Below, piece after piece: positions 45,301 to 57,153 of a stretch of 64,000 nucleotides of DNA (within the stretch, counting starts at the first letter, position 1; every line of letters begins with the position of its first letter). A model generated the notes under the pieces. It made no database searches and was not told the DNA's origin. It saw only the letters and a list, made by a program, of their open reading frames with translations. The stretch is from positions 41,265,973 to 41,329,972 of the forward strand of contig NC_132881.1 in assembly GCF_030463535.1 (NCBI RefSeq), in the 5' to 3' direction. The translations under genes were made by a program, and so were the position numbers. Source of the stretch: Salminus brasiliensis. Its lineage: Eukaryota; Chordata; Actinopteri; Characiformes; Bryconidae.

Positions 45301-47429
45301 CCCAGCCTTTACAAATTAGCTGTTTTTTATCCCTGAGTAAACAGGAAAGCACTTTTGTAAGCTGCTCTGGATAAGAGCTTCTGCTAAATGCCTTAAATGG
45401 ACCAAAGAACTTGGAGCTGGATTGGGGGTTTTATCTTTTGGCTTTGTGGTGTGCGGCACAATGTAGAAATAAAGACACTTATCACATTGACCTGGACATT
45501 GTGGACTGTGTGTGTGCCTGTGGGACTTGTGAGGTTTTCCAGCCATGTGACTCAGTCGATGTCTAGGCTGATAACAGTATGTGTTTACTGTGATGAGATT
45601 GGTGCAACAGTCCAACATTAGTGTTTGTTAGCAACATTACCTTAGCATCTCCTGTTGTAAACTAAAGAAGCATGCATCAGAAACAAATCATGTTGTGGTT
45701 GATCACAATGATCACAATGCATCAATGATCAATCATGCTAATTAGATTTTCCCTAAACTGTTCAACCCAGCTATAAACTGGTGTTTTTTTAGAGTCTGCT
45801 GTAAACTGTTTATTGTCCCTGATCACTACAGCTGTCTCACTCACTCTGTATGGTAATCTGCACTCCTGCAGACTGATTGGTCTTCTTTTCCTGTTCTGCT
45901 GGAGGTTCCTTCATAAGTGATGAGTCCAATTCTTCAGACTGGAAAGGACACAATAGCAGTGTAGGTATTTTTGGTTTGATATGCATTAGTTAATAAAATA
46001 GCAGAAACATGAATTGGATATCATCTGTCTATTGATGATGCTTGGCAGTGCAGAAGCCAACAGTTTCCTATGTAGCATCCAAACTAACCTCCTCAGCTCC
46101 CAGGGCTATTGTGATTTGCGCAGGTGAGGAAGATACTCTGCTTCCACAAATATCAGTGCTGGACTCCACAAATCCTGAAAAGCAGACAGGACAATTTTAA
46201 ATTATATTCACCTGAATAATAATTCATTAACCTATGCATTAACATATTACATTTATATAGTGCTCATTTTTTAGGGTCAATATTATGTGCAAGTTTCCCT
46301 GATTTTGGAAATAAGAGTCAGACATAGTATGTTACAAAATATTCATGTAAGAAATGTGGGAAATAACTGTTGGCACTTATAAAGGAAATATGGTGAGAGA
46401 TATGGGCTCTTTACCGATTACCAATACCTCTGAATCAGTTGTGTATGCAATTTTCAAGATGAATTATGCTGCACCCAGAATTTCCAGTTTTCCCTGAACA
46501 GTATGTGATGATGGCAGGTTTAGACTTTAGACTAAATGTATGTTTTTTTTAAAGTAATTAAACTCTAATGTAATCTACTGTGTGTAATAAATAACAAAGG
46601 GATAATGTAGATGTAACTGCACTGGAGGTCAAAGCCTTCAACGACAATTTGTTGATTCAGAAAGTTTGGTTTTTGCTAAGTTTAATATCTACTGACTAAT
46701 ATCCTAGAGCACTTAGAGATTTTAGAGACTAAATGTGTCACACAGCAGTGGCCAAAAACCTTTTTCCCTCCCAACGTGAGGCAACATCTGCTTGGAAAAT
46801 CCCATGTATACTAAATCCCACCTGAATAGGGCTCATCAATGTGACTAGTCAGTGAAGTCATAGCATAACGTGCAACTGATAAACGTAACTTGAAGACGAT
46901 ATGAGGATTAGCTTCAGCGATACTGCTCTATTTACCTGTATATTTAGATATCAGCACTGAAGGAAGTTAACCTACATCACACCCAGGTTTTTTACCCAAA
47001 ACCTGAAGCTTTCTGCTGCAGTCTCTCCATGCCTTTGTACCCTTTCATCTCTCAAATCTCAACTTAACACCATCCTGTTTACTGTACACTGTTCACCTTT
47101 TCCTGCCTTTGTGCTTTTGTTTTTCTCCTCCATCAGAGGCCAATCCTCCTCAGGTTTATGAATACTGTTCTAAGAGAAAATATTATATTTCACAAAAGCA
47201 CAACTAGACCTCTAGAGAAAAGGGAATCCAACCCCTGCTTTAGGCTACTGAATATAAGCATAGTCTCATATACTACAGATCTCTACCTTTTTTCTCCTTC
47301 CCCCTCCCACCTCGACTCACCATCTTGCACGCTCATGCCTCCATGTGTCTGGCTGTCTCTTCTTTCCTGCTCTGTATGCTCCTCTTTGATGAACAGCACA
47401 TCTGGCTCTTCATCTTCAGTCTTCTGAAG
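42364..47429 (-). CDS. C2H2 zinc-finger protein, unit B (5' exon not found)
   Basis: Exons on the minus strand: 47429-47321 (phase 0 to 1), 46174-46089, 45938-45845, 43295-42364 (stop TGA at 42364). All have GT/AG ends and matching phases. The first encodes LQKTEDEEPDVLFIKEEH, an acidic exon typical of teleost C2H2 genes. The last carries a linker and three C-terminal fingers: YICKYCGKAF...HQRVH, FKCETCGKLF...HQRVH and FTCTRCGKRF...HQQSASC. Linkers are TGEKPF. The third finger lacks the final histidine; a Cys five residues after the first His may replace it. No first exon or start ATG is seen between 47430 and 48931, so this unit may use the 5' exons of unit A (51685-51174) by alternative splicing, or be incomplete. 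Likely a nuclear DNA-binding protein; targets unknown. Confidence 0.75.
43577..44562 (+). mobile_element. About 1-kb non-autonomous DNA transposon, hAT-like ends
   Basis: The left end 'taggcctgtcacaataa' is the inverse of the right end 'ttatcgtgacaggccta' apart from one base. The ends enclose 986 bp without a transposase frame, and resemble the ends of fish hAT-type elements. It lies in the last intron of zinc-finger unit B. Confidence 0.65.
45086..45400 (+). mobile_element. LINE 3' end fragment (L2-like reverse transcriptase terminus and tail)
   Basis: 45180-45238 on + encodes AESLAVFKRRLKTHLFGER, the usual last residues of fish L2-type LINE reverse transcriptases. After about 115 bases comes the tail 'gctgctctggataagagc' plus 'ttctgctaaatgcc'. 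The rest of the element is absent. It lies in the last intron of zinc-finger unit B, antisense to it. Confidence 0.75.
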
Positions 47430-48673
47430 CTGTAGGACAGACAGAGACCAGACCAGAGTATTACATTACTATCTACTGGGAAAATGTTTTGTCAGTTCTA
47501 CCCAAACATGACTTCATTTCATAACAAGCAATTAAGGTGGTTTCATTCAACCCAAAGCAATACTCTGAGGGAAACCAAGGAAGGCAAAAATGATCAGGTT
47601 AGAAGAATAGAAGCTATATGTTTAAAAACCTCAAAACAGTCCATACCAACTGCCTGTTTCACTTTTTACAGTATGGAGGTCTGGAGGTGCTGAACACTTA
47701 ATATTGTACATTTTATGTAAATCACTATAAACTATAGCGTGCTATAGTAATATGCAGATGTGCGATAAATAGTTTGGCTTGAGTCCAAATAGTTAAAATT
47801 TCAATAAATTAATACAGGACTGCACTGTATTAATGGTTACTTGTCAAAAGGTATATTAACATGTTAGAAACAGCTTTGTAATTCTTAATTATATCATTTA
47901 AAAAGGCAATAAAACACAACATGCTTAAAATGTTTAGACTGCAGCGGATTGTGTATTACCTCTGATTTTTGCATATATGGTTTCTTAGAGTTCTTTATAT
48001 TTTTATCAGAGTTTGTTATATTTTTAAAATGCATTATTTTACCTCAAGTAGATTAATGTGGCTTTGGCCACACTGCCTTTTCTTTCTGCATTCAAGTACA
48101 CATATATGTTTAAGTACAGCTCAGCAACTGTAAATCCCTTTGTTTTTACACAAGCACTTTTTTATATGTAATTATCTCTGGGCCCAAAGCTTGTATGCTC
48201 CATATTTAAGCAGACAGTCATCATAATCATAGCACTTAATCCAGTCTGTGCAAAACAAACTTGTAGAAACCTGTGCAATCTCCGCTCGGGCACTTATACA
48301 GGCAAGGCTTTTTAATGGGCATGAATGAAAGCAAGTGCCTGTTTTAGCACTTTGTGACTAAAGACTATGTACGTTTACTTTGACTAAGAGGTATTTCACA
48401 AAGCAGGATTTCTCAGCTGGACAGCAAGGTAATCTCCAGTGAACACTCATCCCTTACCTCTTCTCCTAGTCTTGAACTCAGCTGAAGTTATATAGGCAAC
48501 CGAGATCATCTCCCATTTTGTGAAATACTTACAGACTGGTCAAACTGGTAAAGTGCTGGTAAAGAAGACAAAAAATCTCTATACTAAATGTTCGAAGAGC
48601 CAGATATTTCACTAACTAACAGAGAACAATTTTTTCTCTCAAAAGAGCAAACAAAGGCACTGATAAGTCAATG
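47430..48673. other. Region between zinc-finger units B and A; no first exon found
   Basis: I searched the minus strand for a counterpart of the FQTQLASIMEVL first exon and found none. The stretch is AT-rich with no recognised repeat. This absence matters for how unit B is expressed. Confidence 0.45.
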
Positions 48674-48679
48674 TTTATT
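48674..48679 (-). terminator. Poly(A) signal AATAAA of zinc-finger unit A
   Basis: TTTATT on +, AATAAA on the minus strand, about 255 bases after the unit A stop codon. It is well placed for 3' end formation before unit B. Confidence 0.55.
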
Positions 48680-48931
48680 GTCTTGAGTCATACAATTCCA
48701 CACAGCTGCCAATGAAAAAGAACTACTTTGGCATGACAGTGATTATGGTTCCAAATGTCTTTCCACATTTCAGGTTAGATCAAGTAAATCCATGTGCAAG
48801 TCCACTGACGCCAAGCAGTGCACAAAACAGAACTCAAACGTCTGTTTCTTACAGTATACTATAAAATCCTTTAGCTACATGCACACCGGGTCCATTTACA
48901 TGTCCACCCATTCACTTTGAGAAGAACTGGG

Positions 48932-51685
48932 TCAGTTTTTGACTGCCCCTAGGGACAGTAATTCCTCTGCTATCAACACATCTGGGTGGTACTTCTGCTG
49001 GTGGGTTTTGAGGTTCCTAATCCAGGCGAACGTCTTGCCGCAGTGGGTGCAGCTATATGGCCGCTCCCCAGTATGGACCTTCTGGTGTTTCTTCAGGTTT
49101 CCGGCCTCCGCGAAGAACTTCCCACACGTCATACACCTGAATGGTTTCTCACCTGTATGGATTCGTTGGTGGATCTCTACCTTCTTAGGACGGTTAAAAG
49201 CTTTCCCGCAGTACTTGCAGCTAAAGAGTTTCTCGTGCGGGACTCTTTCGTTCCTTGGCCACCCAGTCCTTGGTTGGTATAGACTGATGGCTTTGGCATG
49301 CTGCCAGTTTTCCATGCCTTGTACAACTGAAGAAGTTGACGCCACTGCTGGAAAGTCACCGGTCAACTGCGATTGACTGGATGTGGGCAAGCTGACATTG
49401 TTAAAATGTTCGACTGTGCCGTCATTACCATATCGTTGCAAGGTGTGGTGTCTTCCAGGTAAATCACTGCTGTCCCAGACAGAGGGCTCATCACCTTCTT
49501 CCGCAGACTCAACCTCTATGATTTCGGATTTCTGTGGGGGATGCTCAGACTGGCTCTCCGTTGTACTGCCAGTCATCATGTACGAGCAAGCTGGATGCTG
49601 TGGGTCCGCATTGTCACACCCTTGCACAAAAAGCTCCCCCAAAGGGCCGCACTCCCCACTTACACCAAATCCTGCCTCTGACTCTTGTCCCAAGGGCTCT
49701 TGGGATAACCGCTCAGCGTTCTCAAACTGTGGTTCAGATTTAAGCACTTTTTCGGATCCACTGACCTCCAAAGCCTGCCGGCGTGTCCTGGAGTGGTGAC
49801 CATCTGCTTTTTCCAGCTGAGCAGCTCCGTAGCCTGTCTCCCCACCCTCAGACACAGCTTCTGCCACTCCTGAGAAAAGGGAGGGGAGATAGGCATGAGC
49901 TAGGCACAGTTGGCTACAATAATCAGAAGGGCTGTTAAGATGAGCAGTTCTGCCTTCAAGCACCCTCCCCACTTTCACACATGCACTCACCATCTTCTCG
50001 GATGAACAGCTCCTGTTGCTTGTGGCCTTCCTCAGTTGTCTCAGCCTTCACCAGCACAGCTTCTGGTCCAGTCATACCAGCATCTACAGCCTTTGGGAGG
50101 AGGAGACAGGAAGTTTGTACCCGGGAGGTTCAACAGGAGATGAATGGTGTTATTGTTTTTAACAGGGCTTCTTAACTCTGCTCCTGAGGACTATTAGCAG
50201 CACATTTGGTGCTATACAGCTATAACTTCAGCACCACCTGTCTTATATTGAATATATCCCCCAACAGATCAGACCATTTGAGGTATGGACTCCACATAAC
50301 CTCTGAAGGCATTCTGTGGTATCTGGTATCAAGATGTTATCTTGCAAGTTGTGAGGTGGGGCTTCCCTGAGCATCAATGAGCCTTAGATATCCATGAACC
50401 TTTAGCCAATTCACAGAGCGTTCCTTTCTTCAATCACTTTAGGTGTACACTATCCATTACATTCTGGTAACGACCTACAAGACCTGCTTGTTGTTTTGTA
50501 GATGTTCTGACCCAGTAATGTGGTCATCACAATTTGGCTCTTGTCAAAGTGGTTTAAATACTTATGCTTGCCCATTTGTCCTGCTTTAAACACAAACATC
50601 ACCTTCGAGAAGTGACTGTTCACTTGCTGCCTAAAGAGCATATACCACTCTTTGACCGATGCCACTGTAGATAATAAGATAATCAGTGCCTTTCACCGCA
50701 CCCATCATTGGTACTAAACTAATGTTATGGCCGATCAGCACAGACATTACATTGATAGAAAGATAGACACATTTGCTGCCGTTTTTTTTTTTTATATGTG
50801 AAAAAAATAATTGTATGTAGCTTTTCCAAAACAATCACAATGTGAATGATGAAACCGATCACATGTGAATGATGTATGACCCCATGTGACATCATGTGAC
50901 ATTGGAAACACCACAAACCTACACATCATGTGAGACAATCACAAATGGAAAATACAAATAGGAAAAGTGCACATGTGGGGATAAATAAATGTGACAACAG
51001 ACAAAACACACTAGATTTATCACAGGTGAACACTGTGATTTTTTTTTTTTTTTTTTTTTTGTAAGGGATGTGTTGGATCAGCAGTGTTGTGGCATCTGGA
51101 AGTGTACAGAGTCCTCAGGAACAGGTTTAAGAAGCTGTGAAATGACCAGTTGGGCTGAACTAATACTTGCCACTGTCTCGTTCTCCTTAGGCACTGGACG
51201 ATCAATCGCCACGTCTGGAGCAGAAGGCTCCCTCTCTCTCCACAGATCCTCGTTCAGCTGCCTCCCGTACAGCTCATCTCGCCCTGGGAACATATCTAAA
51301 AGACACAGGACACGTTGGGAAGGTGGTCATCAGACACGACTGTGGAGTAAATCGATGCAGATCAGCAGATACGCTACGCACCCCCCGCAGGAGCCCTGCT
51401 GTAGTCCCGGTACTTCTCCGGCAGGCTAGCATTCACTTGCACTCGACTGGAGCGGTTCAGGGAGCTCTCCCGGATCCTCCTCTCCGCGTACCCGCGGGCC
51501 ATCCGCAACTCCAGCAGATGCAGCTTTCTCTTCAGCGCCTTGTTTTCGCGCTGGCACTGGGACATCTGCAGACTCATCACCGCGTAATCGTCGTCCACCA
51601 GTTTGCAGATCTCCGCGACCGCCGCGTTCGCCAAAACCTCCATAATGGAGGCCAGCTGGGTCTGGAAGGCGAGACGGTTCGACAT
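48932..51685 (-). CDS. C2H2 zinc-finger protein, unit A (complete)
   Basis: Minus-strand exons: 51685-51382 (start ATG, MSNRLAFQTQLASIMEVLAN), 51295 to about 51174, about 50090-49991, and 49869-48932 (stop TGA at 48932-48934). About 487 aa. Exon 1 has the N-terminal helix of many teleost zinc-finger genes (AAVAEICKLVDDDYAV) and a coiled coil (CQRENKALKRKLHLLELR). Exon 3 is acidic (VLVKAETTEEGHKQQELFI). The last exon holds three fingers: FSCKYCGKAF...HQRIH, FRCMTCGKFF...HQKVH and YSCTHCGKTF...HQQKYH, all with intact C2H2 ligands. The exon 2/3 junction is uncertain: aca|gtggca with AAAG|gctgta, or gcaa|gtatta with TGTAG|atgctg, both in frame and equal in length. The in-frame GTG/Val codons upstream of 51685 are not starts. 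Presumed nuclear regulator; no specific orthologue recognised. Confidence 0.85.
50205..50750 (-). pseudogene. Degenerate Tc1-like transposon remnant
   Basis: On the minus strand, 50575-50450 reads MGKHKYLNHFDKSQIVM and then LLGQNIYKT, resembling the start of Tc1-family transposases. The strand then moves quickly to sequence typical of the element's far end ('ataccacagaatgccttcag'). 'gttatggccgatcagcac' at 50724-50741 looks like a terminal repeat. Most of the transposase is deleted. The remnant lies in the intron between zinc-finger unit A exons 2 and 3. Confidence 0.65.
50858..50970. repeat. Cluster of CACATGTG/CATGTGA motifs (intron of unit A)
   Basis: Several copies of CACATGTG or CATGTGA-like half palindromes lie within about 110 bases. 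A similar cluster occurs at 53713-53815. They could be a decayed repeat or an array of E-box-like sites. Confidence 0.5.
51039..51060 (+). repeat. Poly(T) run, 22 bases
   Basis: A homopolymer tract inside the intron after exon 2 of zinc-finger unit A. It is a possible retroposon tail on the minus strand, but no body is recognised. Confidence 0.9.
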
Positions 51686-51895
51686 AGCGCCCACAGAGGT
51701 GATGCACACGGCGGCTGAACTGCTACTGTCCCGCTAGATCTGTGTTCTTGGGGACCAGAGAGAAGAGGAAAACAGACCGAGGAGAGAAAGGATGTAATGC
51801 TGGGGAAGAAACAGCGCCGTATTGTTGCCGTGTGCTGTTGATGTCGTGAGCACTTCCGGTTGTCCCGGAGTTGTGACGTAGGGGGCGATATATTT
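51686..51895 (-). promoter_or_regulatory. 5'UTR and probable CpG-rich promoter of zinc-finger unit A
   Basis: Sequence just upstream of the unit A start is richer in G+C and CpG than its surroundings. It includes an ETS-like CACTTCCGG (51851-51859) and a TGACGTA CRE-like site (51873-51879). This is typical of a broad, TATA-less vertebrate promoter. The start site is not visible. Confidence 0.45.
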
Positions 51896-51903
51896 CTTTG
51901 GTA

Positions 51904-51981
51904 AACAGTTTCTATAAATATAGATATTATTGTGATTTTTATTGTTTCTTTTTATCCTATTCTATAATAATAATAGTAACA

Positions 51982-52028
<47 letters not shown>

Positions 52029-52140
52029 TAATAAGCAGCTTTTAGGGTAAACAACAAAAAAACAGTTTGTATAAATATAGTTTGATATTATTGCGATTTT
52101 TTATTGTTTCTTTTTATCCTATTCTATAATAATAATAGTA

Positions 52141-52184
<44 letters not shown>

Positions 52185-52419
52185 TAATAAGCAGCTTTTA
52201 GGGTAAACAACAAAAAACAGTTTGTATAAATATAGTTTGATATTATTGCGATTTTTTATTGTTTGTTTTATCCTATTCTATAATAATAATAATAATAATT
52301 AATAGGCAACTTTTAGGGTACACAACAAAAAACGTTTTCTGTAAATATTGTTTGATATTATTGTGATATGTTTCTGTAAATATTGTTTGATATTATTTGA
52401 TATCTTGTGTTTATTTGTT

Positions 52420-52466
<47 letters not shown>

Positions 52467-52500
52467 TTATAAGCAGCTTTTAGGGCAAACAACCAAAAAA
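51904..52500 (+). repeat. Tandem minisatellite with embedded (AAT)n microsatellites
   Basis: Units start near 51904, 52060, 52214 and 52331, plus a partial one near 52370. Each has 'cagttt(g)tataaatatag', 'tattgttt', an (ATA)n run of variable length, then 'taagcagcttttagggtaaa'. The period is about 155 bases in the first three units. It lies immediately upstream of the unit A promoter. Confidence 0.9.
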
Positions 52501-52707
52501 TAAAATAAATAAATAAAAATTAGAAATACAACACAGAACCAATATTAAAAGCAGTATCTAATTTTAAGAGTAAAAAAAAAAAATCCAAGCGCAAGATAAA
52601 TATTTAAAATATGATTAAAAATTTTAAAAAGAGACCAAGTGTGAGAGAAGGCAAAATAGAAGAGAGATACAATGAGACGGAAATAAAGATCTGTGAAAGA
52701 GATCTTT

Positions 52708-52844
52708 GAGAAGCACTGTAAATATTGCAAACATTTGATAAATATTGCATAAATACACAAACAATTAATCTATTCCTTAATTATTATTTAATTGTGTATT
52801 TATACAATATTTATCAAATGTTAATAATATTTACAGTGCTTCTC
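52708..52844. repeat. Inverted repeat, 53-bp arms, 31-base loop
   Basis: Arm 52708-52760 ('gagaagcactgtaaatattg' onward) is the reverse complement of 52792-52844 at about 49 of 53 positions. It is AT-rich with no coding potential, and fits a small fold-back element. Confidence 0.85.
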
Positions 52845-53889
52845 CATGTATTAAAGGTTTTTATTTATCCAGCCAACTTGTTGTTAATGTTCTGTCGTAA
52901 TCTGTATAATAATACACTCACGGTTGTGCTCCATCATAAATCTTTGGCACAGGTATGACGTGGTCGTAGGCACCAGTTGAAGGCCAAATAGATCAGCACT
53001 CCAGTGCCAATATCCATGGTCCAGCATGACTTGTACACTAGCAGGAGTGTTTTATAGTGATTATACCACTGAAAGTTCTGATTATGCTAGTGTTTGGGTT
53101 TGTTGTTGCTGCTTGTGTTGCTTGTTGTTAGGACAACGTCAATACTAATATTAATAATAAAAGAATAGTAAAAATAATAGTAATTATTATTATTATAGTT
53201 ATTATTTTTGGGTTTGTTTTGTTAATAAGGTTTTTTTTGCCATTAAACAAGTACTTTTTGATTACTTAAATGTTATATTAATAAATATGAGCTTAAAAAA
53301 TATCTTCCTTTTTTCTAAACTCTTCTCCTAAGATCTTCTCCTTGTCTAAACTATAATATTTAGATAAAATTACAAAAATGAAAAAGTAAAAGAAAAGTAA
53401 GAGAAACTGACATGTGCTTATGTATGCATGTACTGTATGTGCCCTAAATATCACATCCAAATATTACTTAATTATTGCTGTCAATTATACATGAATTTGT
53501 TTTATATTGTTTAATATGGTTTCATTACATTGTTTATAGCATGGCCTGATTTGTTAAATTATGCTTTGTAAAATCTGCTTTAAGATCTGAACACAACACA
53601 ACAGGACAGAAAGAGAACATCTAGACCAGTGCTGTGATTTAGTTTGACTGTTTCTGTCTTTTCTCTGGTATGAAGGCTCTCCCAAACCTCCATGTTGATA
53701 ACTACATCATCATTTATAGCGAAGTCACATGTGTTTCACTTGTTATTACATGTGAAGTTTTTAAAGGAAACGTCACATCATGTGAGAAACGTGTGACTAC
53801 ATGTGCCAAAAGGAAATTACACAAGCAGAAATGAATATAAATCATAACTTAATAATCTTGTAGAGAAGTGCTGCCAAAAGAATAGAACC

Positions 53890-54256
53890 CACCATGCCTA
53901 ATGCCGGGCGCGGGCTAGAGGGGTATATCCCCTCAACATTGAGCTGTGGAGCGGCGGAGCTGTGTTCTCTAGAATTATGATGATACTTTTGGGATGAGGT
54001 AAGGAATTGAAGGTGAGGTGTGGTGGTGTGGTGTGGTGTGGTGATCATCCAACATCCTGATCTCACTAACGGTCTTGTCGCTGAATGCAATCAAATCTTC
54101 ACAGCAGTGCTCACTCCAAAATCTAGTTGAAAGCGTTCTTTCCTGAATGGTAGAGACAGTTCCTCCAACAAAAGCAGGATCAACTCTTTTTAATACCCTT
54201 GATTTCAGAAAAAACAATGAATGAGCAGGTGTCCCAATATTTTTGTCCATATAGCA
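53890..54256 (-). mobile_element. Copy of the 500-bp inverted-repeat element (reverse orientation)
   Basis: The right end 'ggtgtcccaatatttttg' plus 'tccatatagc' is the inverse of the left end of 23379-23878. Internal blocks such as 'gaatgcaatcaaatctt' match. The other end is missing. Confidence 0.7.
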
Positions 54257-55019
54257 TGGTTGGTTATATGCAAAGGTGGAGGCTGTAATAATAGGACTGC
54301 AGCTTGTTACAGTCAGGTTATGTGCTGAGCTTGCTGATACTTGCTGAGCTTGTCTCGTTATCAGCTCACTTTGCTCCAGTTGTACTGTTTTTAGTGCTGC
54401 CTAGATGACACAAGCAATGAAGGTTTGTTGCTTTCACTGAACTGCTCACTATATCAATTTGTGACGTCCAAGAAAATGAACACTCAGGCCACTGCAATTT
54501 GACCAATAAAAACACTGTGCCTGTGCCCCTAAAAGCCACTTGCTTTGGAGGCAAATTGCATCCAATCAGATCTTGTCAGAATACACTAAATGTAACGTTA
54601 CCAATACATTAGCGAATACAGTGGAAATGACATCATCTTCCCAGAATTACCTAACTAGCTGGAAAAAGTGAGTAAGAAAGAAGTCGAGTGGAAGAAAGAA
54701 TGTGTTTCTGGAGGATGTTTTGAGAAGCCTGTGATGTTCTGTCGAGCAGGTCGTCAGTTTCCTGGTCAGGCAGACAGAGGTTCATTCTTTACCGGCAGTG
54801 ACTCGTTTAGAAAACACTCATTCAAGAATCACAACCACAGCTTTCTGTATGAGCACTGTTAAGGCTCAGTGATCTTCAGCGATACCAATAACACACCCGC
54901 AGATGGAACTGTGCAATAAAAGTCTTCTTATCATAACTTCTCTTCATTCTGTGGTTTGAGTGAGATATTTAAAGCAGCATTATGCAAAAATTATGCAGCA
55001 TTATGCTATGCTTGCCTGT

Positions 55020-55410
55020 GGACTCCCCCTACAGTTGAGAAGTGGAATTCGAGCTTTGAGTCAGCTTTAATGGACATGCTTTTCACATGCGTTTCTGGAC
55101 CTCTGAGAGAAAGCAGCATGTGAGGTGAGGTGGTGGAGTAAAATACAGGATTTTACACAAAAATGACTCGGGTTATGCAGCAGTTTCCTGCCTGCTTCAT
55201 CAGAGTTACATAGTGTGCTATCTGCCGTGCTACCACAGCTTTCAGTATGAGCACTGTTGAGGTTACATCTGGGCTTCGTCTACAGTTGAGAAGTGGAATT
55301 CGAGCTTTGAGCCAACTTTAAGGAGCATGTGAAGTGAGAAAATGATCTGGGCTATGCAGCGTTTTCCTGCCTGCTTCTTCAGAGTTACATAGTGTGGTAT
55401 CTGGCGTGCT
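55020..55410 (+). repeat. Partial tandem duplication
   Basis: 'acagttgagaagtggaattc' occurs at 55031 and 55282. 'ttcctgcctgcttc(a/t)tcag' plus 'agttacatagtgtg' occurs at about 55184 and 55364. A short related piece ('agctttctgtatgagcact') is at 54840 and again at about 55239. The second unit is shorter than the first. Confidence 0.65.
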
Positions 55411-57153
55411 GAGTCTGGAGTATCAATGATAGAGACCCTACTTTCCCTATTACAGTCAGTGGAGCATCACAATGATTGTGAAGCTGTTATTTAGGGTATA
55501 AATGCTGCATACTTTTGTGTTGATGCTGTTTGATCCAGACAAATAGTATCTATTTTAAAACAAATGTTATGACCCTGTGTGTGTCGAATAGGTGTTGGAG
55601 GTGCAGTGACTAGGGGATGCACCTACGGTAAATTGGGACCTGCTAGTTTATAAGGGACTCGAGACCAGTAGTGGTGTGCTCACTCAGATCCAGGGTAGAC
55701 TCCCAGGAGTGTTGTTAGATCTTGGCCTCTAGGATATTTCCTATGTTGTTGTACTATTGACCATCTGGCCAGGTTATCTTAATATTTCTAGGAGGGTCTG
55801 TTTTCTCTCTCTTTTCTATGGTATCTGTTGCAGAACTTGAAGACCCTAGATTACCTTGGATCAGGAGTGTTGATCCTTAAACCCTCTAGACATCTGACTT
55901 TTAAAACTGTTTAATAACCCTCAATAAAGTAAATTGTATCTGTATCTGCTTTTGTGTGGTTTTCCCTTTTATACAGTATGTTGCAGTCTTCTACGGGCCG
56001 GCTGTAACATGAAATAAATACAGATCAAGACACATATTCACAATCTTGTTGCCACCTTCAGGCATTTGTATGGAAATGGAAATAAAGAAAGGAATTAAAT
56101 AGAATTTTAAAAGGGAAATAATGTAGTCAGTACAGCAGAAATATATAGATACCAATACATTCTTATTCACAAAATCAGACTCTAAGCTAAAGAGCATCCA
56201 GGTCAATCAGAGTTAGGTCAAGATTAAGTGCCTTTTTCTAAAATATGTGTCAAACATGAAGACCTTCTTGAAATCCTTTGATCCACAAACTCAAGACTGG
56301 GTGGGATACATTCTTCCAGAGCATGGCGATCAAACGTTGTGTCTGTAATAAACAGAATTTCACTACTTTGAATTCATAACTTTTTAATGACAGTGTTTCA
56401 GGGACCAAATATGCTTAGCACACAATAAAATTTCCATGTCAATAATTTTGGAGATTGCACCAACAACTTCAATCCCAGATCTTTGCAAAACTTCACATTT
56501 CCACACACAGTGTAATAAAGTTTATTCTACATTTTATACAGATGTCTGGGACATCAGACTGAACGTATTTTAGCTTTACCTGTGTTAAATATGTGCTTAT
56601 TATTCATTTACATTGATCATAAATTGACAGGTAATTAAACGAGTCTAGTCTTCTCTCTACCAGTGAAATGTTCCCCATGATACTGGCTGCAACACAGGCC
56701 CAAAGAAGGGCCAAGCCACCCCGGTGCTAAACAGACGGAGTGAACATTTTTCTGATATATGGTGGTTCTGACTAGATGATATCTTGGTCATCAAGGGAAA
56801 TTGCTGTTGAAACAGGCTTTTGAGAAGGAGTGGAATGTGTGTGATTACACATTGACTGCAATTTGAGCTTGATGTTATGAGACTGGATTATCTTGCTGGG
56901 CTCGTGTTTTAGCGATTAGGCTTGGTTTGTGTGGGATCAGCTAGATTCCTGGGTATTTTTAATGCTGGAAGCTATGTAATATGTGGTGGTGAGTACTGTT
57001 TGGACAATGTGGGTAAAATCTCCAAATCTGTTGGAGGCTGTATTCATAATCAATCACACGTCATTTGCTTCATGATGTTCACTGGATTCTGACTTTTCTG
57101 TGTAAAATCTCAAATCACATATGATGCCCGATGTATTTTTGTGGTCCAGATGT

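Noticed and set aside
49383-49799. 138-aa plus-strand frame
   Set aside because: Antisense shadow of the zinc-finger unit A last exon; it has no motif of its own.
54668-54862. 64-aa plus-strand frame (MSKKEVEWKK...)
   Set aside because: No family resemblance, no splice partners, and it overlaps the start of a local duplicated segment.
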